A DNA stretch of 64,000 nucleotides from CAYRHN01 sp964424115 (GCA_964424115.1 CAYRHN010000013.1:58019-122018); one strand, 5' to 3'. Shown: positions 34,491 through 43,575, numbered from the stretch's first letter. A program made the numbers and translations. The notes: a model not told the origin generated them from the letters alone.

Positions 34491-37100
34491 ATGAAAACTC
34501 GCACCTTGCTCAGTCTTTTACTGGTTCTGGTGATGTCGGGCCTTATTCCCGGCGCCGCCTACGCGCAAACCACTGTCTCCGCTTCTGCGGATGGAATTTG
34601 GAGTGACACCCCCGAGAAAAACATACTTCAGACCAACGGAGGGCGCTGGTTCGTACCAGACACCTACCGCAGCTTGAGCGCCGACCCACTGGCGCTGCTG
34701 CCCCAGCTGGCCAAGGCGCCGCTGGAAAACTCGCCCGAAGCCCTTTCAAGCCCGGTTGAGATCAGCCTGCCCATGCCCTACGGAGGCTTCCAGCGCTTCT
34801 ATATTTACAATTCTCCGATCATGGAGCCCAAGCTGGCCGCCGAATTCCCGGACTACCAGACCTTCAGCGTGGCGGGCATCGACGATCCCGCTGCCAGCGG
34901 CCGCCTGGATTGGACCCTGTTCGGCTTCCACGCCATGATCCTCTCCCCCAACGGGCAGTTCTTTATTGACCCTTATCAGCGCGGGGATGTGACCCATTAC
35001 ATCAGTTATTACAAATCCGATTACCACCCGGCGGATAAGACCTTCATTTTCAATGAGCCGCTCCTTCCCAATATTCCCGCGCGCGAGATCGCTCCCGAGA
35101 GTAAGGCTACCGTGGAATCCAGCAGCGGCACCCAACTGCGCACCTACCGCCTGGCGGTAGCCGCTACCGGCGAATACACCGCCTACTTTGGCGGCACAGT
35201 TCCAGCCGGCATGGCAGCCATCGTGATAAGTATCAACCGCGTCAACGCCATTTACCAGCGCGAGGTGGCGGTGAAGATGGTGCTGGTGGGTAACAACAGC
35301 TCGATCGTCTACACCAACGCCTCTACCGACCCCTATACCAACGACGACGGCGGCACGATGCTGGGGCAGAACCAGACCACCCTGGACAGCGTGATCGGCT
35401 CTACCAATTATGACGTGGGGCATGTCTTTTCCACCGGGGGCGGCGGGGTAGCCTATCTGGGCGTGCCTTGCGAGGCCGGCTGGAAAGCCCAGGGCGTGAC
35501 CGGTTCTCCCGCTCCGGTAGGCGACGCCTACGATGTGGATTATGTGGCCCACGAAATGGGGCACCAGTTTGGCGCCAATCACAGCTTCAACAGCACCACC
35601 GGCGCCTGCGGCGGCGGCAACCGCAACGGCCCCACCGCCTATGAACCCGGCTCCGGCTCCACCATCATGAGCTATGCCGGAATCTGCGACGCGGACGACC
35701 TGCAGGCGCACTCGGACGATTACTTTCACGGAGCCAGCTTCGATGAGATCATCACCTATACCGTTAGCGGATACGGCAATACCTGCGCGGCGATCACCAG
35801 CACCGGCAACCATGCCCCGGTGGTGAACGCCGGGACGGGCAGTTTCACCATTCCCGAACAAACTCCTTTCACCCTGACCGGCTCGGCCACCGATTCCGAC
35901 GGCGACACGCTGACCTACAATTGGGAGGAATGGGATACCGGCACCGCCGGATCGCCCCTCTCCCCCAGCGGCAACGCACCCTGGTTCCGTTCCTGGCCGT
36001 CCACCTCCAGCCCCTCACGCACCTTCCCGCGCCTGAGCGACCTGGTCAACAACACCACGGTGATCGGCGAGATCCTGCCCAACATCACCAGCAACAAGAC
36101 GCGCACCTTCCGCTTAACCGCGCGGGATAACAAGGTAGCGCCCAGCGCAGGCGGGGTGGGCAATGCCAGTATCAGCTTTACCGTTACCAGCAGCGCCGGA
36201 CCGTTCCTGGTCACCGCGCCTAACACCGCCGTGAGCTGGACCGGCAACACCACCCAGACGGTGACCTGGAACGTGGCCAACACCAGCGCCGCCCCGGTCA
36301 GCTGTGCCAATGTGGCTATCCACCTTTCCAGCGATGGCGGATACACTTATCCCACCACCATCCTAGCTTCTACGCCCAACGACGGCACAGAGACCATTAC
36401 CGTTCCAAATGTTCCCACCACCCAGGCGCGTATTCGCGTGGCCTGCGCCACCAGCGTCTTCTTTGATATCTCCAACGTCAATTTCACCATCCTGGCCGCC
36501 GTCAATTCCGCCCCCACCGCCTCCAGCAGCAGCCTGGTCACTAACGAAGATACCCCTGCTGCGGTCGCCCTATCTGCTACCGACCCGGAAAGCAACCCGC
36601 TCACCTACTCCATCCAGAGCAGCCCGGCACACGGGGCGCTTTCCGGCAGCGCTCCCAACCTGATCTACACGCCTGCGGGTAACTACAATGGCCCGGACAG
36701 CTTCACCTTCAAGGCCTACGACGGTTCATTGTATTCCAACCTGGCCACCATCACCATCACGGTCAACCCGGTCAACGACCCACCCACCGCCTCCACCATC
36801 GGCGGCACGACCTGGTTGACCCGCTTCCTGAACGCCTACGTCATCCCCGCTTTCAGCGACGTGGACGGCGACACGCTTAGCTACTCAGCCAAGCTGTCGG
36901 GCGGGGCAGCCCTACCCGCCTGGCTGAGCATCAACAGCGGCAGCGGCGCCTTCAGCGGCACGCCGTTGGATGTCAACGCCGGCGCCTATGCCGTTGTGGT
37001 AAGCGCCAGCGACGGGCACGGCGGCAACGCCTCGGCGGCTCCCTTCACCCTGACGGTCAACATTTCGCAAAGCTGTTTCCTGCCATTGATCACCCGCTAA
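34491..37100 (+). CDS. Secreted metzincin protease with Ig/cadherin-like C-terminal domains
   Basis: An 869-residue exported zinc protease. A signal peptide (TLLSLLLVLVMSGLIPGAAY) and a pro-region precede a reprolysin-like catalytic domain. The zinc site is HEMGHQFGANH (His354, His358, His364, catalytic Glu355), with the Met-turn in STIMSYAG (Met393). C-terminal domains follow: a PKD/Ig-type unit (NHAPVVNAGTG), a further beta domain, a cadherin-like Big_9 unit (NEDTPAAVALSATDPESNPL, SFTFKAYDGS) and a He_PIG unit (LPAWLSINSGSGAFSGTP). It ends SCFLPLITR, a short hydrophobic tail of a type common on Anaerolineae exoproteins. It should degrade extracellular protein. Confidence 0.92.
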   Translation: MKTRTLLSLLLVLVMSGLIPGAAYAQTTVSASADGIWSDTPEKNILQTNGGRWFVPDTYRSLSADPLALLPQLAKAPLENSPEALSSPVEISLPMPYGGFQRFYIYNSPIMEPKLAAEFPDYQTFSVAGIDDPAASGRLDWTLFGFHAMILSPNGQFFIDPYQRGDVTHYISYYKSDYHPADKTFIFNEPLLPNIPAREIAPESKATVESSSGTQLRTYRLAVAATGEYTAYFGGTVPAGMAAIVISINRVNAIYQREVAVKMVLVGNNSSIVYTNASTDPYTNDDGGTMLGQNQTTLDSVIGSTNYDVGHVFSTGGGGVAYLGVPCEAGWKAQGVTGSPAPVGDAYDVDYVAHEMGHQFGANHSFNSTTGACGGGNRNGPTAYEPGSGSTIMSYAGICDADDLQAHSDDYFHGASFDEIITYTVSGYGNTCAAITSTGNHAPVVNAGTGSFTIPEQTPFTLTGSATDSDGDTLTYNWEEWDTGTAGSPLSPSGNAPWFRSWPSTSSPSRTFPRLSDLVNNTTVIGEILPNITSNKTRTFRLTARDNKVAPSAGGVGNASISFTVTSSAGPFLVTAPNTAVSWTGNTTQTVTWNVANTSAAPVSCANVAIHLSSDGGYTYPTTILASTPNDGTETITVPNVPTTQARIRVACATSVFFDISNVNFTILAAVNSAPTASSSSLVTNEDTPAAVALSATDPESNPLTYSIQSSPAHGALSGSAPNLIYTPAGNYNGPDSFTFKAYDGSLYSNLATITITVNPVNDPPTASTIGGTTWLTRFLNAYVIPAFSDVDGDTLSYSAKLSGGAALPAWLSINSGSGAFSGTPLDVNAGAYAVVVSASDGHGGNASAAPFTLTVNISQSCFLPLITR

Positions 37101-37107
37101 ATCATGG

Positions 37108-37143
37108 ACACAAGACCTGCCAGAAAACCGGCAGGTCTTGTGT
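37108..37143 (+). terminator. Stem-loop after the metzincin gene
   Basis: A perfect 14-bp stem (37108-37121 with 37130-37143) starts 8 bp after the stop codon. It is followed by AAAA rather than a T-run, so it is either a weak terminator or an mRNA 3'-end stabiliser. Confidence 0.6.
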
Positions 37144-37253
37144 AAAAAGCCATACTGGACACCTGTCTATTAATATTTCCGCCTCCTGACCGATGCGAAT
37201 TGCGGGCAGCGGGGTTATATTCATAAACAGCAGTTCACAACCGGAGGTGTCTT

Positions 37254-37340
37254 ATGGCATTCATCGTTTATCTGGTGGTCGGACTGGTGGGCTTGCTCTT
37301 TGCAGCCCTCAGCCTGATCGGGCTGCGCGCAAAAAATTAA
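37254..37340 (+). CDS. 28-residue single-pass membrane microprotein
   Basis: A short gene with a strong GGAGGTG Shine-Dalgarno site 5 nt before the ATG. The protein is nearly all one hydrophobic helix (AFIVYLVVGLVGLLFAALSL) ending in a basic tail GLRAKN, so an outside-to-inside orientation with the tail in the cytoplasm is expected. TATATT lies about 35 bp upstream and a stem-loop at 37371-37404 follows, so it looks like an independent transcription unit. No function can be assigned. Confidence 0.65.
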   Translation: MAFIVYLVVGLVGLLFAALSLIGLRAKN

Positions 37341-37370
37341 ACATTCCTTCTCCTCCTATCCTTTCTCCTC

Positions 37371-37404
37371 TATCAGCGGGCGGCCTCGAGACCGTCCGCT
37401 GATA
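37371..37404 (+). terminator. Stem-loop after the microprotein gene
   Basis: TATCAGCGG plus CGG pairs with CCG plus CCGCTGATA around CCTCGAGA with one mismatch. The T-run is poor, and it lies between convergent genes, so either strand may use it. Confidence 0.6.
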
Positions 37405-37425
37405 AATTAAAAGCAGCGCAGGAGA

Positions 37426-38136
37426 TCACAACAAGAGCTTATAGATATGCTCCACGTGGTCCAGCTCATGCCATAAGGCGCGGCGCACCAGCTTGCGCGG
37501 GCTCCAGAACTCGCCGCTTGCACCCCTCACCCGGTTCATACCCGCCAGTTGGGGCAGGGACTCTTCCAGCCAGGCACGCTCCACGCGCAGGCGCTCGAAC
37601 ACATCTTCTTCAGGCAGGTCTCTATATTCAGCGCCTCCGGCCAGATCCAGGCGGTCCAAATACCACCACTCAGCCGTCGCCACGTGCTTCAGAATGCCCC
37701 GGATCGGCCAGCGCTCTCCGGGTTGTTTCTCATCCAACTGCGCGTCGCTTAATCCTTCCACGCTTTGCAGCAGGTCGGCCCGGCTCCAGTGTAACATCTC
37801 GCCTGCTTGCAGGGTTTCCGCAGCGGTCAACGGTAGCCAGTCGTTTTGGAACCAGGCGTTGACGCTGTAGCTGCCGCTTTCCACCCGCCGGTAATTGTCG
37901 TCGATATCATATACGTTGAAGACTTCCACAATGCGGATATCGAAATCGCCCAGCTCAGCTAGCCAGGGGGCTTCGGCGCGGGTGCGCACCCGTTCATGAT
38001 ATGCAAGCAAGGCGCACGGCAGGTGCATCAGGGCATCCTTGGCATCTGTCCCATAGGTAAAACAACCGGGAAAATCCAACGCCCAGGCCAGCGTGCGCCC
38101 TTCAACATTATTCTCAATGCCTACGTCGATCCGCAT
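37426..38136 (-). CDS. HicB-like / DinB-like fusion protein
   Basis: A 236-residue protein. Residues 1-55 resemble HicB antitoxins (an LAWALDFPGCFTYGTDAKDA strand-helix unit with the PGC-x-x-x-G core). Residues about 95-236 form a DinB-type four-helix bundle, with His in MLHWSRADLLQS, His in GILKHVATAEWWYLDRL and His in LWHELDHVEHIYKLL, the usual metal triad. GGAGGTG precedes the ATG. DinB proteins include thiol-dependent transferases. No HicA toxin gene lies next to it, so a toxin-antitoxin role is doubtful. Confidence 0.82.
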   Translation of the reverse strand: MRIDVGIENNVEGRTLAWALDFPGCFTYGTDAKDALMHLPCALLAYHERVRTRAEAPWLAELGDFDIRIVEVFNVYDIDDNYRRVESGSYSVNAWFQNDWLPLTAAETLQAGEMLHWSRADLLQSVEGLSDAQLDEKQPGERWPIRGILKHVATAEWWYLDRLDLAGGAEYRDLPEEDVFERLRVERAWLEESLPQLAGMNRVRGASGEFWSPRKLVRRALWHELDHVEHIYKLLL

Positions 38137-38239
38137 TCTGCACCTCCAAATCGCCCAAAAATCTTAAAAAGTGTTATGATTTATCTGAATTTTACCCATA
38201 ATTCAGGAACTTTTCCATCATTTCAGCCGTCTTATTAAA

Positions 38240-38261
38240 AGCCCAGGGCTGTCCCGGGCTC
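38240..38261. other. GC-rich stem-loop upstream of the Yip1 gene
   Basis: AGCCC-A-GGG-CTGT-CCC-GGGCT folds into a stem of 8 bp with one bulge, about 50 bp before the ATG at 38311. On the minus strand it is followed by TTTTAAT. It may be a leader element of the operon or a minus-strand terminator; I cannot decide. Confidence 0.35.
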
Positions 38262-38310
38262 TTGGTGGTAACGCTGCCCGGCTGCACTTCATCCTAAATT
38301 GAGGTTAGCA

Positions 38311-39078
38311 ATGAACGAAACAGAAAACGACAACTACATTCCTCCCCGCAAGTTTCATTTTGAATGGGTCTTCCCATTGTTCTTTCACCCCCGCCGCACG
38401 CTGAACGAGGTTGCCCAGCAAAAGAACGGGGTTTGGCACACCCCGCTGTTGATCCTCTCGGTCCTGGCTGTGCTGGCAATGATCCTGGCTGGCGGCCCGC
38501 GCCAGACCGCAGCACAGATGGGTTCAATCCTGCCAAGTAATTTCCAATACTACACCCCCGAACAGCAGCAGCAATTCATGGACGCCATCTCCCAGGCCCA
38601 AGGGCCGCTCTTCATGGTAGTTTTTCCCGCAGTCAGCGCCCTGATCGGGGTATGGTTGAGCTGGTTCCTGCTTGGTTCTGTGCTCCACCTGGTAATGACC
38701 CTCAACGGCAGCCGATCTACCAACACCGGGGCGCTTAACCTGGCCGGGTGGGCCAGCCTGCCCTTTGCGGTGCGCTACATTGTCCAGGGCATCTATTACC
38801 TGGCCACCGGCTCGCTGATCCGCAGCCCGGGCATTTCCGGTTTTGCCGCCCCTGAGGCCACTTTCCTTTCCGCGCTGCTGGCGCTGGTGGATATCTATCT
38901 GGTCTGGCAGGTGGCCTTGCTGTTGACCGGCGCGCGCCCCCTCTCCGGCCTCTCACGCGGGAAAGCCGTCCTGTCAGTCTTCGTCAGCGTGCTGATCGTC
39001 CTTGCCCTGGAAGCGCTGCCCGGCTTCCTCTCCTCGCAGTTGGGCGACCTCTCGGTAATCCGGCCCTTCCTCTTCTAA
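38311..39078 (+). CDS. Yip1-family integral membrane protein
   Basis: A 255-residue protein with about 5 hydrophobic segments in its second half and a Yip1-type start (FFHPRRTLNEVAQQ, the conserved 'P-x-x-T-h' motif before TM1). The ATG at 38311 is preceded by AGGTT, while the in-frame TTG at 38299 has no ribosome site. It ends 4 bp before the ABC ATPase gene, so it belongs to the same operon. Bacterial Yip1 proteins have no settled function; here it is a probable membrane partner of the MacB-type transporter. Confidence 0.85.
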   Translation: MNETENDNYIPPRKFHFEWVFPLFFHPRRTLNEVAQQKNGVWHTPLLILSVLAVLAMILAGGPRQTAAQMGSILPSNFQYYTPEQQQQFMDAISQAQGPLFMVVFPAVSALIGVWLSWFLLGSVLHLVMTLNGSRSTNTGALNLAGWASLPFAVRYIVQGIYYLATGSLIRSPGISGFAAPEATFLSALLALVDIYLVWQVALLLTGARPLSGLSRGKAVLSVFVSVLIVLALEALPGFLSSQLGDLSVIRPFLF

Positions 39079-39082
39079 GCGT

Positions 39083-39811
39083 ATGGCAGACGAAGCCTTC
39101 ATTCGCATCCGCGAATTGCGTAAGATCTTTCCCATGGGCCGCCAGACTGTGGTCGCCCTGGGCGGGATCAACCTGGACATTCCAACCGGATCGTTCACGG
39201 TCATCATGGGGCCTTCCGGTTCCGGCAAAAGCACCCTGCTCTATCTGCTGGGGGGATTGGATCGCCCCAGCAGCGGCAGCATCAACGTGCAGGGGCGCTC
39301 GCTGGAAAGTATGGATGAAAACGCCCTGGCGCTTTACCGGCGGCTTTCGGTAGGATTCATTTTCCAGCAGTTCAACCTGCTGCCCAGCATGACCGCCTTG
39401 GAGAATGTTAGTTTTCCAATGCAGTTTGCTGGTGTTCCTCCCAAAGCGCGCCGCCAGCGCGCCTTGCAACTGCTGGAGAAAGTGGGGCTGGAAAAACGCT
39501 GGCACCATAAGCCCACCGAACTTTCGGGCGGCCAGCAGCAGCGCGTGGCGATTGCTCGCGCCCTGGTGCAAGACCCACCCCTCATCCTGGCCGATGAACC
39601 AACCGGCAACCTGGATACCTTCAGCGGCTACAGCATCATGCAAGCCCTTTCCGATCTGCACAAGGACGGCCACACCATCGTCGTGGTCACCCACGACCAG
39701 CGCATGACCCATTTCGCCACCCAGGTGATCCGCCTGCTGGACGGACGCACGGTCAGCGAAGAAGAATATGAAAAATTTGCCAGCCTGGCCATACCCGCCC
39801 AGGCTGAATAA
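39083..39811 (+). CDS. ABC transporter ATPase (MacB/LolD type)
   Basis: A 242-residue ATPase. Walker A is GPSGSGKSTLLYL, the signature is LSGGQQQRVAIARAL, Walker B is LILADEPTGNLD and the H-loop is VVVTHDQRM. The FIFQQFNLLPSMTALENV Q-loop region is typical of the MacB/LolD/FtsE subfamily, which energises periplasmic or envelope work rather than classic import. It lies between the Yip1 gene and a secreted protein gene, with the matching permease downstream. Confidence 0.95.
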   Translation: MADEAFIRIRELRKIFPMGRQTVVALGGINLDIPTGSFTVIMGPSGSGKSTLLYLLGGLDRPSSGSINVQGRSLESMDENALALYRRLSVGFIFQQFNLLPSMTALENVSFPMQFAGVPPKARRQRALQLLEKVGLEKRWHHKPTELSGGQQQRVAIARALVQDPPLILADEPTGNLDTFSGYSIMQALSDLHKDGHTIVVVTHDQRMTHFATQVIRLLDGRTVSEEEYEKFASLAIPAQAE

Positions 39812-39822
39812 GGAGCCCTTTT

Positions 39823-41286
39823 ATGAATAAAATCCTGCGAACCCTGCTCTTCATCCCCGTAGTGGTAGGAATGCTACTGTCCGGAGCCGTTCAATCCGTC
39901 CAGGCTGACGATCCCACCCCCACGCCCACGCCTTTGAACATTCGGCCGTTGATGATCATCAACACATACAGCGTCAGCCCCAACCCGATCACCCCGGGCA
40001 GCGAATTTACCACCCACATCAACCTACGCAATATCGGCAGCGGGCATGCCTCCAATATTATCGTCACTTTTGAAAGCCCCGATTTCTTCCCGCTGGGAAC
40101 AGGCGGCTCGCGCGCCTACAATTTACTGGTATCCAACAACGGCGAGGATATCGACCAATCCTTCCTGGCCAGCAGTGAGTTGTGGGGAAAGACCTCTGCC
40201 ACCCTGACCATGAAAGTTGCCTACGTGGATTACGGCAGCGGCGCCCCTTATAACGACACCTTCACCCTCACCTTCCCGGTCAAAGCCATTTCCTATTCCG
40301 GCGTGGCGCGCACCCCCACGCCCACCCCCACCAGCGCGCCGGTTGCCCGCCCACAGTTGGTGGTGGATACCTACGCCACTTCTGTCGATCCGCTCCAACC
40401 CGGCACAGTCTTTGATCTGCAGCTGACCGTGCGCAACCTGGGCAATGCCGATGCCAAGGGCGTCATCCTGGTGCTGGGCGGCGGGACCATTCCGACCGAC
40501 CAGGGCACGCCTCAGCCGGGCGTGCAGGCCAGCGGCAGCGACCTGACCAATTTCGCCCCGCTGGGCAGTTCCAATATTGTCTATATTGGGGATATCCCCG
40601 CTTCCAGCGTACAAGAAACCTCTGCTCACCTGATCGTCAATTCCTCCACCCAGCCAGCGGCTTACCCTTTCAAACTATCCTTCATTTACTCGAACGATAA
40701 GGGTTTCCGCAGCCAGGATGACCAGGTCATCACCATGTTGGTCTACAACCTGCCCAAAACCGATATCACTTTCTACCGCGACCCGGGCATGTTCTTTGCC
40801 AATGAAATGGGCACCATTCCACTCCAGGTCACTAACCTGGGCAAAGGCACCGTGGTGCTGGGCAACCTGACCGTCACCAGCGAGAACGCGGAGATCACCA
40901 ATAACACCAGCCTGGTGGGCATGTTGGAACCGGGCGGTTACTTCACCCTGGATGCCAACATCATCCCCTTCCAGGCTGGTCCGCTGGAGATCACCGCCAC
41001 GATCAATTATACCGATGACTTTAACCAGCCTCGCTCCATCGTGCAGGTGATCACTCTGGATATCCAGGAACAACCCATCATCATTGAACCCACCCCTGGG
41101 CCGGATGACGGCAGCAACAACGGCGGAATCCCGCCGGCCGCTGAAGAGACCGTGGGTGACAAGATCCTGCGGTTCTTACTCGGCCTGTTTGGTCTGGACA
41201 GCGCCCAACCGCAACCAACCGTACCGACTGACATGATCCCCACTGAAGAAGTCCCGCCGCTTGGCCCAATGGGTCCCAAGGGATAG
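39823..41286 (+). CDS. Secreted CARDB/NEW3-like protein in the MacB-type operon
   Basis: A 487-residue exported protein with a signal peptide (LLFIPVVVGMLLSGAVQSVQ) and Thr/Pro spacers (DPTPTPTPLN; TPTPTPTSAP). Three beta-sandwich units with CARDB/NEW3 features follow: PLMIINTYSVSPNPITPGSE, LVVDTYATSVDPLQPGTVF and FANEMGTIPLQVTNLGKGTV. Each begins with a V/I-x-T-Y-x-x-S-x-x-P-x-x-P-G-like strand. The C-terminus holds an amphipathic stretch (KILRFLLGLFGLDS) and a Pro-rich end. It replaces a MacA-like adaptor in position between ATPase and permease genes and may be the substrate, adaptor or receptor of the transporter. Confidence 0.8.
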   Translation: MNKILRTLLFIPVVVGMLLSGAVQSVQADDPTPTPTPLNIRPLMIINTYSVSPNPITPGSEFTTHINLRNIGSGHASNIIVTFESPDFFPLGTGGSRAYNLLVSNNGEDIDQSFLASSELWGKTSATLTMKVAYVDYGSGAPYNDTFTLTFPVKAISYSGVARTPTPTPTSAPVARPQLVVDTYATSVDPLQPGTVFDLQLTVRNLGNADAKGVILVLGGGTIPTDQGTPQPGVQASGSDLTNFAPLGSSNIVYIGDIPASSVQETSAHLIVNSSTQPAAYPFKLSFIYSNDKGFRSQDDQVITMLVYNLPKTDITFYRDPGMFFANEMGTIPLQVTNLGKGTVVLGNLTVTSENAEITNNTSLVGMLEPGGYFTLDANIIPFQAGPLEITATINYTDDFNQPRSIVQVITLDIQEQPIIIEPTPGPDDGSNNGGIPPAAEETVGDKILRFLLGLFGLDSAQPQPTVPTDMIPTEEVPPLGPMGPKG

Positions 41287-41319
41287 TGCGGTCTCCCTCT
41301 TAGAGACAGGAAAAACCCT

Positions 41320-42648
41320 ATGCGTTTTCTTGACCTGATCCGCCTGATCGCGGATAACCTTTCCCGGCGTAAAGGACGTGTGCTGCTGACCACCATTGGG
41401 GTGATCATCGGCACTGCCTCGGTGATCGTGCTGGTTTCCTTTGGGATCGGGCTGCAGCAAAATGCTACCAGCCAGCTGGGGGGCATTGCCGACCTGACCC
41501 GCATCGATGTCAGCCCGATGTACAACTACGAAATGATGAACACCGGAGGAAAAGGCGGGGGAGGAGGCACCAGCGATCAACCCAGCTTCACCCCCATCAC
41601 CCCGGATGCGCTGGAGCAGTTCAAGGCCATTCCCGGCGTGGAGACGGTCATCGCCCGCGATTACTTCCAATGGGCTTCGACCATCGAGTATGGACGCCTG
41701 CAGATGTGGGGGCAGATCACTGCCGTGGACACCAACGATATCGCCCCGCTGAAATACGATCTGCTAAGCGGCAACACCACCACCCTGGAACGCGGCACGG
41801 CCATCGTGGGATATTACATATCAGCCGGAGCCTATGATCCCCAGGCGCGCCCCGGACAGCCCACCCCCGAACCGCCGCAGCTGCAAGACCAGGAGCTGCG
41901 CCTGAAACTGACCAAATGGACCACCGACGGCAAGGAAATCAACAAAGTTGTGCGCCTGAAAGTGGTGGGGGTGATGGTACAGAAAAACGCCGAGCAGGAC
42001 GGCATGCTGCTGGTCAACATGGACGACCTGAATTCCTGGAACGAATGGGCCAGCGGCAAGAAGATCAACCGCAACAAGGACGGGTTCCAGAGCGTGATCG
42101 TCAAAGCCGCCAACCCCGATGATGTGATCGACATCACCAAGACGATCACCGACATGGGCTTCAGCGCCTACAACTCGCAGGAATTCGTCAAAGGAATTAC
42201 CGGTTTTTACACCGTGATGCAGATCATCTTCGGCGGCGTGGGCGCCATTGCCCTGTTGGTGGCGGCGATCGGCATCGCCAATACCATGACCATGGCAATC
42301 CTCGAACGCACGCGCGAAATCGGCCTGATCAAGGCACTGGGCGGCACCAACCGCAACGTGTTGAGCATCTTCCTCGGCGAGGCTGCCGGGATCGGCTTCC
42401 TGGGGGGATTGGGCGGGGTGATCATCGGCTGGGGTGGGGGCCAGCTTCTCAACATCGTCGCCATGTCCTACCTCTCGCAACAGGCCATTGACCAGGGCGG
42501 GATGCCCCCCACCGTGGCGGTATCCACTCCCCTCTGGCTGCCCATCTTCGCCCTTATTTTCGCCACCCTGGTCGGGATCATCTCCGGACTTTACCCTGCC
42601 CTGCGCGCAGCCACGCTCATTCCGGTCAATGCCTTGAAGTACGAGTAA
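41320..42648 (+). CDS. ABC transporter permease, MacB/FtsX type
   Basis: A 442-residue permease with the MacB topology: one N-terminal TM (LLTTIGVIIGTASVIVLVSF), a large extracytoplasmic MacB_PCD domain (about 45-300), then three C-terminal TMs (FGGVGAIALLVAAIGIANTM, then LGEAAGIGFLGGLGGVIIGW, then PIFALIFATLVGIISGLY). The conserved MAILERTREIGLIKALG loop contacts the ATPase. A Gly-rich insertion (GGKGGGGGTSDQ) sits early in the extracytoplasmic domain. It works with the ATPase at 39083. Confidence 0.93.
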   Translation: MRFLDLIRLIADNLSRRKGRVLLTTIGVIIGTASVIVLVSFGIGLQQNATSQLGGIADLTRIDVSPMYNYEMMNTGGKGGGGGTSDQPSFTPITPDALEQFKAIPGVETVIARDYFQWASTIEYGRLQMWGQITAVDTNDIAPLKYDLLSGNTTTLERGTAIVGYYISAGAYDPQARPGQPTPEPPQLQDQELRLKLTKWTTDGKEINKVVRLKVVGVMVQKNAEQDGMLLVNMDDLNSWNEWASGKKINRNKDGFQSVIVKAANPDDVIDITKTITDMGFSAYNSQEFVKGITGFYTVMQIIFGGVGAIALLVAAIGIANTMTMAILERTREIGLIKALGGTNRNVLSIFLGEAAGIGFLGGLGGVIIGWGGGQLLNIVAMSYLSQQAIDQGGMPPTVAVSTPLWLPIFALIFATLVGIISGLYPALRAATLIPVNALKYE

Positions 42649-42699
42649 TTCTCGCCTTTTTCAAAACCTTTCTAGAATGCATTAAAAGGAGTAGAGAAT

Positions 42700-43575
42700 A
42701 TGAAACAAAAACTGGTGTTGCTGATGCTCCTGTGCCTTGTTTTGGCAGGCTGCAACATTCCTGGGGAGAACCAACAGGTAACCCAGGCCCCCATGATGGT
42801 CACCGCCACAGCGCTCCCAACGCTGGTGGAACCCACGCTGGCCCCGGCTACCCCCACAGCCGCGTCGGTTCCCCTGCCAGATGCGCCGATCACCCTGCAA
42901 TACCCTGCTTCCACTTCGCGGATCACCTCGCCGGTGGTGGTGGCGGGTGAAGCTGCGCCGACCTTTGAACAAAGTCTGGCAGCCCAGGTTTACGATGAGA
43001 ACGGCGTCTTGATCGCCGAAGGCTACGGCATGATCGAAGCCGAGATCGGTCAGCGCGGCACGTTTGAGATCAACGTGCCGTTCATCGTGGACCGGCAGCA
43101 AGCCGGACGGATATCGGTGTACAGCGTCAGCGCCCGCGACGGCGGGCTGATCTACCTGACCAGTTCCGATGTCACCCTGGTGCCGGCTGACGGTCCCAAC
43201 GATATTATCGTGCAAGATCCTCAACCGGCTTTCTTCCAGATCAGCCAACCTGCGCCTAACAGCGAGATCGGCGGCGGCGTTTTGCACGTGGAAGGCTCCA
43301 CCATGGGCGGCGTGTTTGAGAACCAGATCATGATCATGCTGTGCGGCGAAGGCGGCGGTGGCGAGAGCAACCGAATGTGTGGAACGCAGGAAAATGTGCT
43401 GGCCAGCGCGCCGACGCGCGTCAACGCTCCCGATCTTGGCTCCGGTTCCTTCAGCGCGGACCTGCCCTTCTCGGTCAGTGTGGACACTTATGCGCGCCTG
43501 GTGGTTTACTTCGCCTCTCCCCGCGACGGAGGGATCGTTGAGCTGAATTCGGTCGAGGTCATTCTCAAGCCTTGA
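42700..43575 (+). CDS. Lipoprotein with two Gmad2-type Ig-like domains
   Basis: A 291-residue predicted lipoprotein: LVLLMLLCLVLAGC is the signal peptide and lipobox. Domain 1 (about 65-165) matches Gmad2 (ITLQYPASTSRITSPVVVAG, VYDENGVLIAEG, VYSVSARDGG). Domain 2 (about 180-291) is a related copy (FFQISQPAPNSEIGGGVLHV, VVYFASPRDGGI) with a Cys-containing loop (LCGEGGGGES...MCG). Gmad2 domains are Ig-like units of spore-germination and other envelope proteins. It ends overlapping the rnhA start and probably belongs to the upstream transporter operon. Confidence 0.85.
   Translation: MKQKLVLLMLLCLVLAGCNIPGENQQVTQAPMMVTATALPTLVEPTLAPATPTAASVPLPDAPITLQYPASTSRITSPVVVAGEAAPTFEQSLAAQVYDENGVLIAEGYGMIEAEIGQRGTFEINVPFIVDRQQAGRISVYSVSARDGGLIYLTSSDVTLVPADGPNDIIVQDPQPAFFQISQPAPNSEIGGGVLHVEGSTMGGVFENQIMIMLCGEGGGGESNRMCGTQENVLASAPTRVNAPDLGSGSFSADLPFSVSVDTYARLVVYFASPRDGGIVELNSVEVILKP

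Noticed and set aside
37426..38136. HicB-like domain as evidence of a toxin-antitoxin module
   Set aside because: No HicA-like small gene is adjacent on either side.
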